From assembly GCA_949288685.1 (NCBI GenBank), contig CASELB010000039.1, forward strand, positions 1-12,373: DNA of 12,373 nt, given 5' to 3'. Each line of letters starts with the position of its first letter. Positions within the stretch are counted from its first letter, which is position 1. The notes under the pieces are model-generated. The model saw nothing but the letters and a program-made list of their open reading frames with translations, was not told the origin of the DNA and searched no databases. This DNA comes from an uncultured bacterium. Its GTDB lineage: Bacteria > Cyanobacteriota > Vampirovibrionia > Gastranaerophilales > Gastranaerophilaceae. Both the position numbers and the translations under genes were made by a program. Shown here one piece after another: positions 1-5,839 of the stretch.

Positions 1-465
1 AAAGCGTACGCAATGACCGGCTGGCGTCTGGGATACGCCTGTGCGCCTGAAAATATCATTAAACAAATGACCAAAATCCACCAATACGCCATAATGTGCG
101 CACCGACAACAAGCCAGTATGCAGCAGTTGAAGCACTTAAAAACGGAGACGGCGACGTTGAACAAATGCGTCAGGCTTATAACCAACGCAGAAGATTTTT
201 GATGAACGCTTTTAAAGAAATGCGTCTTGAATGTTTTGAACCTTATGGTGCATTTTATGTTTTCCCGTCAATAAAAGAGTTTGGAATGACAAGTGAAGAA
301 TTTGCAACAAAGTTTTTAACAGAAGAAAAAGTCGCAGTTGTTCCGGGCAACGCTTTTGGTGAGTGCGGAGAAGGTTTTTTAAGAATATCTTACGCATATT
401 CAATCGACAACCTTAAACAGGCAATGGAAAGATTAAACCGGTTTGTAACAAAACTCCGCGGCTAA
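1..465 (+). CDS. Class I/II aminotransferase, C-terminal part (5' end outside window)
   Basis: PLP-dependent fold-type I aminotransferase of the aspartate aminotransferase family, which moves amino groups between an amino acid and a 2-oxo acid in the cytosol. The frame is open from base 1, and the first codon is the lysine of the family signature K-A-Y-A-M-T-G-W-R-x-G-Y. This is the residue that forms the Schiff base with PLP. About 154 residues are visible, so roughly 235 N-terminal residues should lie upstream. Near the C-terminus, the P-G-N-A-F-G stretch followed by G-F-L-R-I-S-Y carries the arginine (about visible residue 128) that binds the substrate carboxylate. Nothing visible looks broken. 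Substrate specificity cannot be read from this part; aspartate, aromatic and alanine-type enzymes all share it. The 139 bases that follow are AT-rich, with no convincing terminator hairpin. Confidence 0.93.
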   Translation, partial: KAYAMTGWRLGYACAPENIIKQMTKIHQYAIMCAPTTSQYAAVEALKNGDGDVEQMRQAYNQRRRFLMNAFKEMRLECFEPYGAFYVFPSIKEFGMTSEEFATKFLTEEKVAVVPGNAFGECGEGFLRISYAYSIDNLKQAMERLNRFVTKLRG

Positions 466-604
466 TCTATATTAAGAATTGATGCGTTTTTAAAATTTTA
501 AACCGCAATTTTGTTACATATCTTTACAATAATACAAAAATTTAGCAATTTTTTAGTCCATATATACTTTATATATACATAAGAAATATATAAGGAGAAA
601 GTAT

Positions 605-844
605 ATGGCAATCGGCGCAAGAGATTTTATTGACAGATTACTGGTAGAAAAATATGCACAGGAAAAAGTAGATAACCATACAGACGATGCACTTGTATCA
701 AGGATTGATGCTGATGATATAATGAGCGCGATGAATAAAGCCGCTTATAATTACCGCAGCTTTTTAGACGTAAGCGCCAAACTCAATGTTGCCTGCTACT
801 CAGTAAACGCAAGAAATGCAAAATACCAGTCAATACCTGTCTAA
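605..844 (+). CDS. Small hypothetical protein, 79 residues
   Basis: I do not recognise this protein. It begins at an ATG with a clear ribosome site (AAGGAG at 592-597, 7 bases upstream), and a possible -10 box (TATACT, 563-568) precedes it, so it is probably a real single-gene unit. It is soluble-looking and mixed in charge, with no signal peptide or membrane span. An acidic middle section rich in Asp and Ala (about residues 26-42) is predicted by eye to be helical, and the tail is richer in Asn, Ala and Tyr. Its stop codon directly abuts the stop codon of the convergent minus-strand gene, with no spacer and no hairpin between them. Each transcript must therefore run into the other gene or end by a factor-dependent route. 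No function is proposed. Confidence 0.7.
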   Translation: MAIGARDFIDRLLVEKYAQEKVDNHTDDALVSRIDADDIMSAMNKAAYNYRSFLDVSAKLNVACYSVNARNAKYQSIPV

Positions 845-1675
845 TTATGACCAAATACCGGCTTTAGAATAAATTTCACTCCTGCCGTACTCTGTCAGTC
901 TGTACTCGCTTTCTCCGGCACGTTCTAAATAATTATTATCAAGCGCTATTTTTAAAATACCATGATCAACTATAACTGCAAGATTATGCATTAGTTTACC
1001 GTTAATTTGTTTTAGAGAAAAAGTAAATTTTGCATCATATTTGCAAAAATAATCCGCGGTAAATAAAAGCAGTTCCAATCTGTCAGTTATATTATTTGCT
1101 TTTACCAGCTTACAAAATATTTCATCTTTTTTTACAACAGTATCACTGCTGATATTATCAACGGAGTGTTCTAAAATAGATTCAAAATCCATCTTAGCAG
1201 GGCTTTCGGCGTTAAAAAGATTATTAATGGTAATTGCATTTTCCTGTTCTCTTAAAGATATACTATCAGTCGGCAGTACATCCGCAGTATCAAGAGAATT
1301 TACAAACTCCTCTACCCTGTCCGCCGTTTTTTCATCATTTAAAAATTCCGGCTGCATTTCCTGCACTATATTTTCCTCTAAATGTTCGGGCTCCCGTAAT
1401 GTTTGCTCTTCCTCCCCGGTCGTATCCTGTTCATTTACGGCAAAATCACCGGCAACAGCGTGCTCTTCCGTAAGCAGTTCCTGCGGTTGTTCCTGAGTCT
1501 CAAATGGTTCAGGAATAAAAGGCTGCGGGGAAGTCGTTTGAGCATCATATACATAGTTTTTTCTGGAAAGAGCGTACACCCAGATTGCAATCTGTTGTTC
1601 AATTGCATTTTTATCATCTGTTGTTAAACATATTTCACATCCGCCTTTTCGTACGGTAAACGTGTATTTTGACAT
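845..1675 (-). CDS. Hypothetical three-part protein: small N-terminal module, acidic linker, winged-helix-like C-terminus
   Basis: Unknown 276-residue protein. Residues 1-36 form a small module (pattern Y-x-F, K-G-x-x-E-I-x-L, D-D, E-x-Q, W) that is also the bulk of the 46-residue protein encoded just upstream. Residues about 48-180 are a low-complexity linker rich in Glu, Gln, Pro and Asp, likely disordered. Residues about 185-276 look like a compact domain: helices, then a segment reading I-L-K-I-A-L-D-N-N-Y-L, then Y-R-L-T-E-Y-G, which resembles the recognition-helix-and-wing layout of winged-helix proteins. That resemblance is by eye only. No signal peptide or membrane span is seen. The ATG overlaps the upstream TAA (TAATG), so translation is probably coupled. 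The 3' end abuts the convergent 79-residue gene. A regulatory or scaffold role is possible but unproven. Confidence 0.75.
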   Translation of the reverse strand: MSKYTFTVRKGGCEICLTTDDKNAIEQQIAIWVYALSRKNYVYDAQTTSPQPFIPEPFETQEQPQELLTEEHAVAGDFAVNEQDTTGEEEQTLREPEHLEENIVQEMQPEFLNDEKTADRVEEFVNSLDTADVLPTDSISLREQENAITINNLFNAESPAKMDFESILEHSVDNISSDTVVKKDEIFCKLVKANNITDRLELLLFTADYFCKYDAKFTFSLKQINGKLMHNLAVIVDHGILKIALDNNYLERAGESEYRLTEYGRSEIYSKAGIWS

Positions 1676-1815
1676 TACTGGTTATTATTCCCTTCAGGTG
1701 TATTTATCAATTCTTCACGCCATTTATTTAACTGGCTCTCTACAAATTCCAAATCATCGGACTTAAGCTCTATTTCTATTTCACCTTTTTTCATCTTGAA
1801 TATATATTCGTGCAT
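1675..1815 (-). CDS. Small protein, 46 residues, same module as the N-terminus of the next gene
   Basis: Short gene read from ATG at 1815-1813 to TAA at 1677-1675. Its support is contextual: a well-formed promoter upstream, an A/G-rich ribosome site (AAGGGG, 1832-1827, 11 bases from the ATG), and a one-base stop/start overlap with the 276-residue gene. The protein (begins MHEYIFKMKKGEIEIEL) matches the first 36 residues of that neighbour at the Tyr, Phe, Lys-Gly, Glu-Ile, Leu, Asp-Asp, Glu-x-Gln and Trp positions, so the two are paralogous modules. The remaining ten residues (ending EGNNNQ) form a polar tail. It is highly charged and has no membrane segment. It may assemble with the matching module of its partner. 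Function unknown. Confidence 0.72.
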   Translation of the reverse strand: MHEYIFKMKKGEIEIELKSDDLEFVESQLNKWREELINTPEGNNNQ

Positions 1816-1839
1816 ATTTGTCTATACCCCTTCTATTCC

Positions 1840-1868
1840 ATGTTATTTTAAAATCCCGCCAGTGTCAA
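1840..1868 (-). promoter_or_regulatory. Sigma70-type promoter for the 46/276-residue pair
   Basis: Reading the minus strand, a perfect -35 box TTGACA (1868-1863) is followed after 17 bases by TAACAT (1845-1840, four of six matches to TATAAT). Transcription would start near 1833, giving a leader of under 20 bases before the ATG at 1815. Spacing and box quality are good; activity is inferred. Confidence 0.55.
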
Positions 1869-1925
1869 ATTTAGAGTAACATTTTATTACAATAAAAATT
1901 TCTGCTTTATTATTCTTTAAAAGTA

Positions 1926-1934
1926 TGGTACACT
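1926..1934 (+). promoter_or_regulatory. Extended -10 promoter for the glycosyltransferase operon
   Basis: TGG followed by TACACT forms an extended -10 element; no good -35 box is visible 17 bases upstream. A start near 1941 gives a leader of about 30 bases to the ATG at 1971. It lies back to back with the minus-strand promoter at 1840-1868. Confidence 0.35.
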
Positions 1935-1970
1935 TGCAAAGTAACAATCTACATGGAATACGAGGTCTTT

Positions 1971-2717
1971 ATGGTTGAAGCAATTACCAAAAATGTTGTA
2001 TGTATGAAATGGGGCACCAAGTTTGGACCGGAATACGTTAACAGGCTGTTTTCAATGGTTGAAAAGAACCTGACAATTCCGCACCGGTTTATATGTTTTA
2101 CGGACGACCCGCGCGGTATTAACCCTAAGGCAGAAACAAGACCGCTGCCTAAAATTAAAGATGACGGACTGACAGAAAAAGGCTGGAAAAAACTCGGTAT
2201 TTTTTCACAATTAGATGATATACAGGGACAGGCGCTTTTTCTGGATTTAGATATTATCATTCGCAGCAATATTGACTGCTTCTTTGAAGTCGACGGAGAA
2301 TTTAGAATTGTAAAAGACTGGGATTTTCCTAAAGACATTATCGGAAATTCATCAGTTTTCAGATTTGAAGTAAACAAACACTCTGATATAATTGAACACT
2401 TCTACACCTATGGAACCCACATAAGAGACACTTATAAAAATGAACAGGCATTCCTTTCCTATGAAATGGAAAAGAAGGGAATTTTGCAATACTGGGATTC
2501 AAGCTGGTGTGTTAGTTTTAAACGCAATTGCCTGCAAAGGTTCCCTATGTGTTATTTTAAAGAAGCAAAAGAGCCCTTAAATGCTAAAATTCTGGTATTT
2601 CACGGACGACCTACCCCACAGCAAGCATTGGAAGGTTTCTGCGGCAAAGGCGGATTTAGATACGTAAAGCCCACAAGCTGGCTTAAACAATATTTTGAAA
2701 CATCACAAACTGTTTAA
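1971..2717 (+). CDS. Glycosyltransferase, GT-A fold (GT8-like)
   Basis: Probable nucleotide-sugar-dependent glycosyltransferase of 248 residues, acting at the cytoplasmic face on cell-surface glycans. The N-terminus has the family layout: a strand with V-V-C-M-K-W-G, then helix, then H-R-F-I-C-F-T-D-D. The metal- and sugar-binding D-x-D motif is F-L-D-L-D-I (DLD at residues 92-94). An N-E-Q-A-F segment (157-161) sits where related enzymes have a conserved acidic pair, and the C-terminal V-F-H-G-R-P-T-P (209-216) resembles the family's FHG.P.P signature. No membrane span is seen. I chose the ATG at 1971 because GAGG (1962-1965) lies 5 bases before it. An in-frame ATG at 1953 has no ribosome site and would be very close to the inferred transcript start. 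The next gene begins 18 bases after the stop, so the two are probably cotranscribed. Donor and acceptor are unknown. Confidence 0.82.
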   Translation: MVEAITKNVVCMKWGTKFGPEYVNRLFSMVEKNLTIPHRFICFTDDPRGINPKAETRPLPKIKDDGLTEKGWKKLGIFSQLDDIQGQALFLDLDIIIRSNIDCFFEVDGEFRIVKDWDFPKDIIGNSSVFRFEVNKHSDIIEHFYTYGTHIRDTYKNEQAFLSYEMEKKGILQYWDSSWCVSFKRNCLQRFPMCYFKEAKEPLNAKILVFHGRPTPQQALEGFCGKGGFRYVKPTSWLKQYFETSQTV

Positions 2718-2735
2718 ATTAATGGAGAAAGAAAA

Positions 2736-3473
2736 ATGAAAAAAACTATCGCAGCAATCATTCTCGCAGGATTTATTAATTTCACAGGAATACCCGCACT
2801 TGCAGATATCGACATGAATCAAACTCCTGCACAAACCCAAACAGCAAGAATAGAACACTCTTATTACAAAAAATCACCGGTACGTTCTATAAGCGTTTCT
2901 GAAGAAAAAATTACAATTAAAGCAGGCAATGTTATAAAAATTGCGTTTGCAGACAATTTTTCAACTAAAACAGCAAAAGAAGGCGACCCGGTTAGTTTTG
3001 TATTAAATGAAGATTTTAAAACAATGGAAGACACTATCCTGCTTCCGGCAGGAACAATGATTAACGGTACTGTTACCGAAATAGTACCGACAAAATACTG
3101 GAACAGAAATGCACAGGCATTTATTAAACTGAACGAAGTTGTACTTCCTACAGGTCAACGCGGAGATATCAGTGCAAGAGTTTATTCAAAGAATTCAGCA
3201 CTTAAAAAATCAACCTGGGCAGCAGTCGGTAAAGCCGCAGGATACACAGTCGGCTTATTCGGTATCGGCGCAGGTATAGGTGCTATTATAGGTGCTATAG
3301 TAGGCGAAGTCGGTATTGCCTGCCTTGCAATCGGTATGCCTGTCGGCGGCGGCGTAGGGTTGATAACAGGCAGTGTGTTTAAAGGATTGAATTACAACGC
3401 TAAAGCAGGTAAAGAAATCAAAATCCAATTAAATGAAGACTTTGATATTACTCTAAGAAACGACGCTGTTTAA
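2736..3473 (+). CDS. Exported envelope protein with beta-rich domain and glycine-zipper segment
   Basis: Unknown 245-residue exported protein. It has a typical signal peptide (MKK, hydrophobic core, cleavage likely after A-L-A at residue 23). A short polar stretch leads into a beta-rich region (about 57-152) whose pattern of an I-K-A-G-N-V-I start, L-L-P-A-G-T-x-I-x-G and V-L-P-T-G recalls the TrbI/VirB10 beta-barrel fold. That similarity is distant and by eye. Residues about 163-218 are an extended glycine-zipper hydrophobic segment (repeated G-x-G-x-G-x-x-x-G) able to insert into or oligomerise in a membrane. The tail (K-I-Q-L-N-E-D-F) echoes the earlier V-L-N-E-D-F. The ATG has GGAG 8 bases upstream (2724-2727). 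It follows the glycosyltransferase closely and ends before a strong hairpin. A role in envelope structure is plausible; no enzyme motif is seen. Confidence 0.75.
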   Translation: MKKTIAAIILAGFINFTGIPALADIDMNQTPAQTQTARIEHSYYKKSPVRSISVSEEKITIKAGNVIKIAFADNFSTKTAKEGDPVSFVLNEDFKTMEDTILLPAGTMINGTVTEIVPTKYWNRNAQAFIKLNEVVLPTGQRGDISARVYSKNSALKKSTWAAVGKAAGYTVGLFGIGAGIGAIIGAIVGEVGIACLAIGMPVGGGVGLITGSVFKGLNYNAKAGKEIKIQLNEDFDITLRNDAV

Positions 3474-3492
3474 AATATCATTTCAAAATACA

Positions 3493-3519
3493 GAACCGGC
3501 GGGCAAAACCCGCCGGTTC
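3493..3519. terminator. Bidirectional terminator hairpin
   Basis: A perfect 11-bp GC-rich stem (GAACCGGCGGG / CCCGCCGGTTC) with a 5-base loop CAAAA sits between two convergent operons. On the minus strand it is followed by TATTTTG, a modest T-run; the plus side has no T-run. It should end both the glycosyltransferase operon and the minus-strand operon whose last stop codon is at 3528-3530. Confidence 0.8.
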
Positions 3520-3527
3520 CGGTATAA

Positions 3528-4034
3528 TTAGTTATTTTCGTTTTCTTTTTTACAACCTTTATAAGCATTCCAAAGCATCCCCAAACCACCAATTCCGGCA
3601 ATAATAGGTAGGTATAATTTTAGTTCTTTACCCGCTTCCTTTATGTTTCTGGACAACAACTCTACGCAGGTCATTGCTGCCATGCTTACCCCTGTTAAAA
3701 TACCAAGATTTTTCAATTTATCTTCTGTTGTTAAATTAAAAGTACTGTATTTTTCTTTTGCATTTTTACCATAATCACTTAAATTATTAGAAACGACAGA
3801 AGCTATACTAACACAAGAACCGTATAGAATGCCCCCTGAAACTGTTTCTTTTACTACTTGTGTCCAAGGCTTAGAATGCTTACCAATCAATGTCAATGCA
3901 CTTAATAAAGCCACGTCTTGCGCCCAATATCTTAAATTGTATTTCAACGCCTCTTGACGATCATTCATTTTTTCTTGTGTCATTGGCATATTATTCGTAA
4001 ATGATGTGTTATTATATAGGTCTCTAATATACAT
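3528..4034 (-). CDS. Hydrophobic protein of tandem paralog pair, copy 2 (168 residues)
   Basis: Unknown protein, last gene of a three-gene operon and paralog of the 181-residue gene 11 bases upstream. The first 40 residues (YNNTSFTNNMPMTQ, then M-N-D-R-Q, A-L-K-Y, A-Q-D) and a C-terminal block (L-S-R-N-I-K-E-A-G-K-E-L-K-L followed by YLPIIAGIGGLGMLW, about 127-155) are nearly identical between the two; the middle has diverged. Four hydrophobic stretches lie at about 39-51, 66-83, 109-127 and 141-156. They are short and glycine/serine-containing, so they could be membrane helices or a packed helical bundle. The C-terminus is lysine- and asparagine-rich. No signal peptide is present. The ribosome site is weak (TAAG-rich), so translation probably depends on the upstream gene. 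The transcript should end at the hairpin at 3493-3519. Confidence 0.8.
   Translation of the reverse strand: MYIRDLYNNTSFTNNMPMTQEKMNDRQEALKYNLRYWAQDVALLSALTLIGKHSKPWTQVVKETVSGGILYGSCVSIASVVSNNLSDYGKNAKEKYSTFNLTTEDKLKNLGILTGVSMAAMTCVELLSRNIKEAGKELKLYLPIIAGIGGLGMLWNAYKGCKKENENN
3570..3665. repeat. Direct repeat A, copy in the 168-residue gene
   Basis: 96 bases matching 4115-4210 with four differences, all transitions, and no change to the shared block YLPIIAGIGGLGMLW. It encodes the conserved C-terminal block of the paralog pair. Confidence 0.9.
3944..4018. repeat. Direct repeat B, copy in the 168-residue gene
   Basis: 75 bases matching 4501-4575 with four differences. It encodes the N-terminal motif shared by the paralogs (YNNTSFTNN through the M-N-D-R-Q region). 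Confidence 0.9.
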
Positions 4035-4045
4035 TGACTATAATC

Positions 4046-4591
4046 TTACTTATTGCTCGTTTTTTCTATACCATGTTCCGTTTTATTTTTATCTGCCTTT
4101 CCTTTATATAATTCCCAAAGCATCCCCAAACCACCAATTCCGGCAATAATAGGCAGATATAATTTCAGTTCTTTACCTGCTTCCTTTATGTTTCTGGACA
4201 ACAACTCTACACCAGTAACAGCAGCCATATTAACACTCATTAGAATTCCAATATTTTTTATTTTATCTTCTGCAGTTAAATAAAGAGCTTCATATTTTGC
4301 TTTTGCTTTTTTCCCAAAATAATCTAAACAGTTAAAAGCAACAGAACACATACTAAAAACTGACCCATATAAAATACCTTTAGACAAAATATCTTTTATT
4401 GCCGGTTTCAATGGCTTATACTGTTTTGTAGCTAATTTTTCTAAAAAAACTAAACAACTCATTATCCCTAAGTCCTGCGCCGAATATTCTAAATCATATT
4501 TCAACGCTATTTGACGATCATTCATTCTTTCTTGTGTCATTGGCATATTATTCGTAAATGATGTGTTATTATATATATTTGTAACCTTCAT
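4046..4591 (-). CDS. Hydrophobic protein of tandem paralog pair, copy 1 (181 residues)
   Basis: Unknown protein, middle gene of the operon and paralog of the 168-residue gene after it. It starts at ATG with AGGA about 8 bases upstream, 23 bases after the stop of the DUF697-like gene. The N-terminal 30 residues carry the YNNTSFTNNMPMTQ and M-N-D-R-Q motif with no signal peptide. Hydrophobic stretches lie near 41-50, 72-88, 113-130 and 145-160; the last is the conserved YLPIIAGIGGLGMLW block. The tail after residue 160 is lysine-rich and longer than in copy 2. Compared with copy 2, both ends are almost identical even at the DNA level while the central 80 or so residues are much less alike. It probably works with its paralog and the 372-residue protein, perhaps at a membrane. 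No catalytic motif is seen. Confidence 0.8.
   Translation of the reverse strand: MKVTNIYNNTSFTNNMPMTQERMNDRQIALKYDLEYSAQDLGIMSCLVFLEKLATKQYKPLKPAIKDILSKGILYGSVFSMCSVAFNCLDYFGKKAKAKYEALYLTAEDKIKNIGILMSVNMAAVTGVELLSRNIKEAGKELKLYLPIIAGIGGLGMLWELYKGKADKNKTEHGIEKTSNK
4115..4210. repeat. Direct repeat A, copy in the 181-residue gene
   Basis: Partner of 3570-3665 at a constant offset of 545 bases, 92 of 96 bases identical by direct comparison. Confidence 0.9.
4501..4575. repeat. Direct repeat B, copy in the 181-residue gene
   Basis: Partner of 3944-4018 at an offset of 557 bases, 71 of 75 identical. The offset differs from that of repeat A (545), showing indels in the diverged middle. Confidence 0.9.
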
Positions 4592-4614
4592 TATAAATGT
4601 CCTTTTATATTAAA

Positions 4615-5733
4615 TTACATTCTGATTTTTGTTTTACTATCATTGGTTGTCCATATATCAGACAACCCTTTACATAAATCTTCTATAACATTCGTTATTT
4701 TTTCTTTTAAACCGAAAAAATATTTTTTTTGATGAACCTTTTTTACAGGAACACTGTAACGTTCTTTTTCAGTAGTAAATAAATTCTCCCGGATTTCATT
4801 GCCTATTTTCTCTTTGTTTTTAATACTGTTATTTTTTAGCAATTTTTCCATTTCTAATTGATTAATTGAGTTTTTCAAGGCATCATTCATACTTTCAATA
4901 AATTCTGCCTGGATTTGTACTAAACGTTTTTGTTGCTCACCTTTATTCATTTTTTCCAATGCTGCTTCTAATTTTAATAATGAAAGCTCCGCCATATAAA
5001 TATTCATATAAGGTTTGGCTTGTTCTTGTATTTTTTCAATCAAGTTACGAATTTCAGGAGTATCATATTCTTTAATTCTTTCAACCCAAGACTTTTCTTT
5101 TAGCAAATAATCCTGCATTTTTTGTAATACATCTTTATTTATTTTTATCGTTGGCGATGAAGGTTTCGTTTTATACCAGTTTTCCAAAAGTTTAATCCAA
5201 ATATTACCGGTTATTTCATGAAGTACAGCAGTTATTATTGCATTCGCCGCATTACCTAAACCCGGATAATATTTCAATATCTCTTTTGCCAAATTAGCCC
5301 CAGCGAATTGTCCTCCTATAATACTTAAAAATTCACCAATTAACTTTCTAGATATATTATTATACGCATAACATCCACTTATTCTAAAGCACATTTGACT
5401 AGTTATACGTCTAAGAAGTGCATTTTCTAACACAATGGATTGTGCCAAAGCTCCAGAAGTTGCAGCCGCCATAACAGCTGCTCCGGCAGTAATAGTCTGC
5501 ACGACAACTTTTCGTTTTTCAGGTTCCTTAAGTTCTTTCGTAGGCTGAAAAATATTAAAAGCCGCTTTGCCATAATATTTTAAAATTTCATATTTATTCC
5601 CTTTAAATAAAGGCACAAAGGTCACAACGTCAGAATTAGGCATCAAATACTGCCTGTCGTGCATATTATTATAATTAATATTATACTTATTAGCCTTTAA
5701 TACTTCGTTACCTGTAACACCGGGGATACGCAT
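4615..5733 (-). CDS. DUF697-like hydrophobic helical domain protein with coiled-coil tail (372 residues)
   Basis: First gene of the three-gene minus-strand operon. Residues about 16-28 (K-Y-N-I-N-Y-N-N-M-H-D-R-Q) resemble the N-terminal motif of the two paralogs downstream. Residues about 75-187 follow the pattern of the DUF697 family, found attached to GTPases of the YcjF type: an Ala/Gly-rich hydrophobic helix (78-104), a C-Y-A-Y-N turn, and Y-Y-P-G-L-G-N-A-A-N-A followed by H-E-I-T-G-N-I-W. This match is by eye. No P-loop or other GTPase motif is present, so it is a stand-alone domain. Residues about 200-320 are charged and helical, likely coiled coil, and the tail is basic. The start is well supported: CAGGAG at 5744-5739, 5 bases from the ATG. 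It probably attaches to or inserts in the inner membrane and acts with the downstream pair; role unknown. Confidence 0.78.
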   Translation of the reverse strand: MRIPGVTGNEVLKANKYNINYNNMHDRQYLMPNSDVVTFVPLFKGNKYEILKYYGKAAFNIFQPTKELKEPEKRKVVVQTITAGAAVMAAATSGALAQSIVLENALLRRITSQMCFRISGCYAYNNISRKLIGEFLSIIGGQFAGANLAKEILKYYPGLGNAANAIITAVLHEITGNIWIKLLENWYKTKPSSPTIKINKDVLQKMQDYLLKEKSWVERIKEYDTPEIRNLIEKIQEQAKPYMNIYMAELSLLKLEAALEKMNKGEQQKRLVQIQAEFIESMNDALKNSINQLEMEKLLKNNSIKNKEKIGNEIRENLFTTEKERYSVPVKKVHQKKYFFGLKEKITNVIEDLCKGLSDIWTTNDSKTKIRM

Positions 5734-5750
5734 ACATACTCCTGTCTAAA

Positions 5751-5779
5751 AAGTTAAATCAAACAAGATATTTTGTCAA
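5751..5779 (-). promoter_or_regulatory. Promoter of the DUF697-like operon
   Basis: Minus strand: perfect -35 TTGACA (5779-5774), 17-base spacer, weak -10 TAACTT (5756-5751). It lies directly after the hairpin at 5783-5822 and just upstream of the strong ribosome site of the 372-residue gene, which fits an independently transcribed operon. Confidence 0.45.
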
Positions 5780-5782
5780 TAT

Positions 5783-5822
5783 GCAGGCGGCATAACGTAA
5801 TATATCACGTTATACCGCCTGC
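5783..5822. terminator. Hairpin ending the hydrolase operon
   Basis: Stem of 8 bp (GCAGGCGG / CCGCCTGC), one C/A mismatch, then 7 bp (ATAACGT / ACGTTAT) around an 8-base loop. It lies 18 bases past the stop of the isochorismatase-family gene. No T-run follows on the minus strand, so it may be a transcript-end stabiliser or weak terminator; it abuts the next promoter. Confidence 0.6.
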
Positions 5823-5839
5823 AACACCGCTTATTATAA

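Noticed and set aside
490..515. Terminator after the aminotransferase
   Set aside because: Only an A/T palindrome (TTTAAAATTTTAAA) with imperfect GC ends is present, too weak to call.
1227..1496. Open plus-strand frame coding a Ser/Cys-rich peptide
   Set aside because: It is the antisense of the Glu/Gln-rich linker of the 276-residue gene, and it lacks a ribosome site and promoter.
1953..1970. Earlier ATG for the glycosyltransferase
   Set aside because: No ribosome site precedes 1953, while GAGG is correctly placed before 1971.
1949..2377. 142-residue minus-strand open frame opposite the glycosyltransferase
   Set aside because: The plus-strand frame has a recognisable family, a ribosome site and an operon partner; the minus frame is low-quality and has no start signal.
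3570..4575. CRISPR or transposon repeats
   Set aside because: The repeats are coding segments of two paralogous genes, occur only twice each and are not regularly spaced or flanked by terminal repeats.
4615..5733. A GTPase, as expected from the DUF697-like domain
   Set aside because: No P-loop, G3 or NKxD motif is present in the protein or its neighbours.
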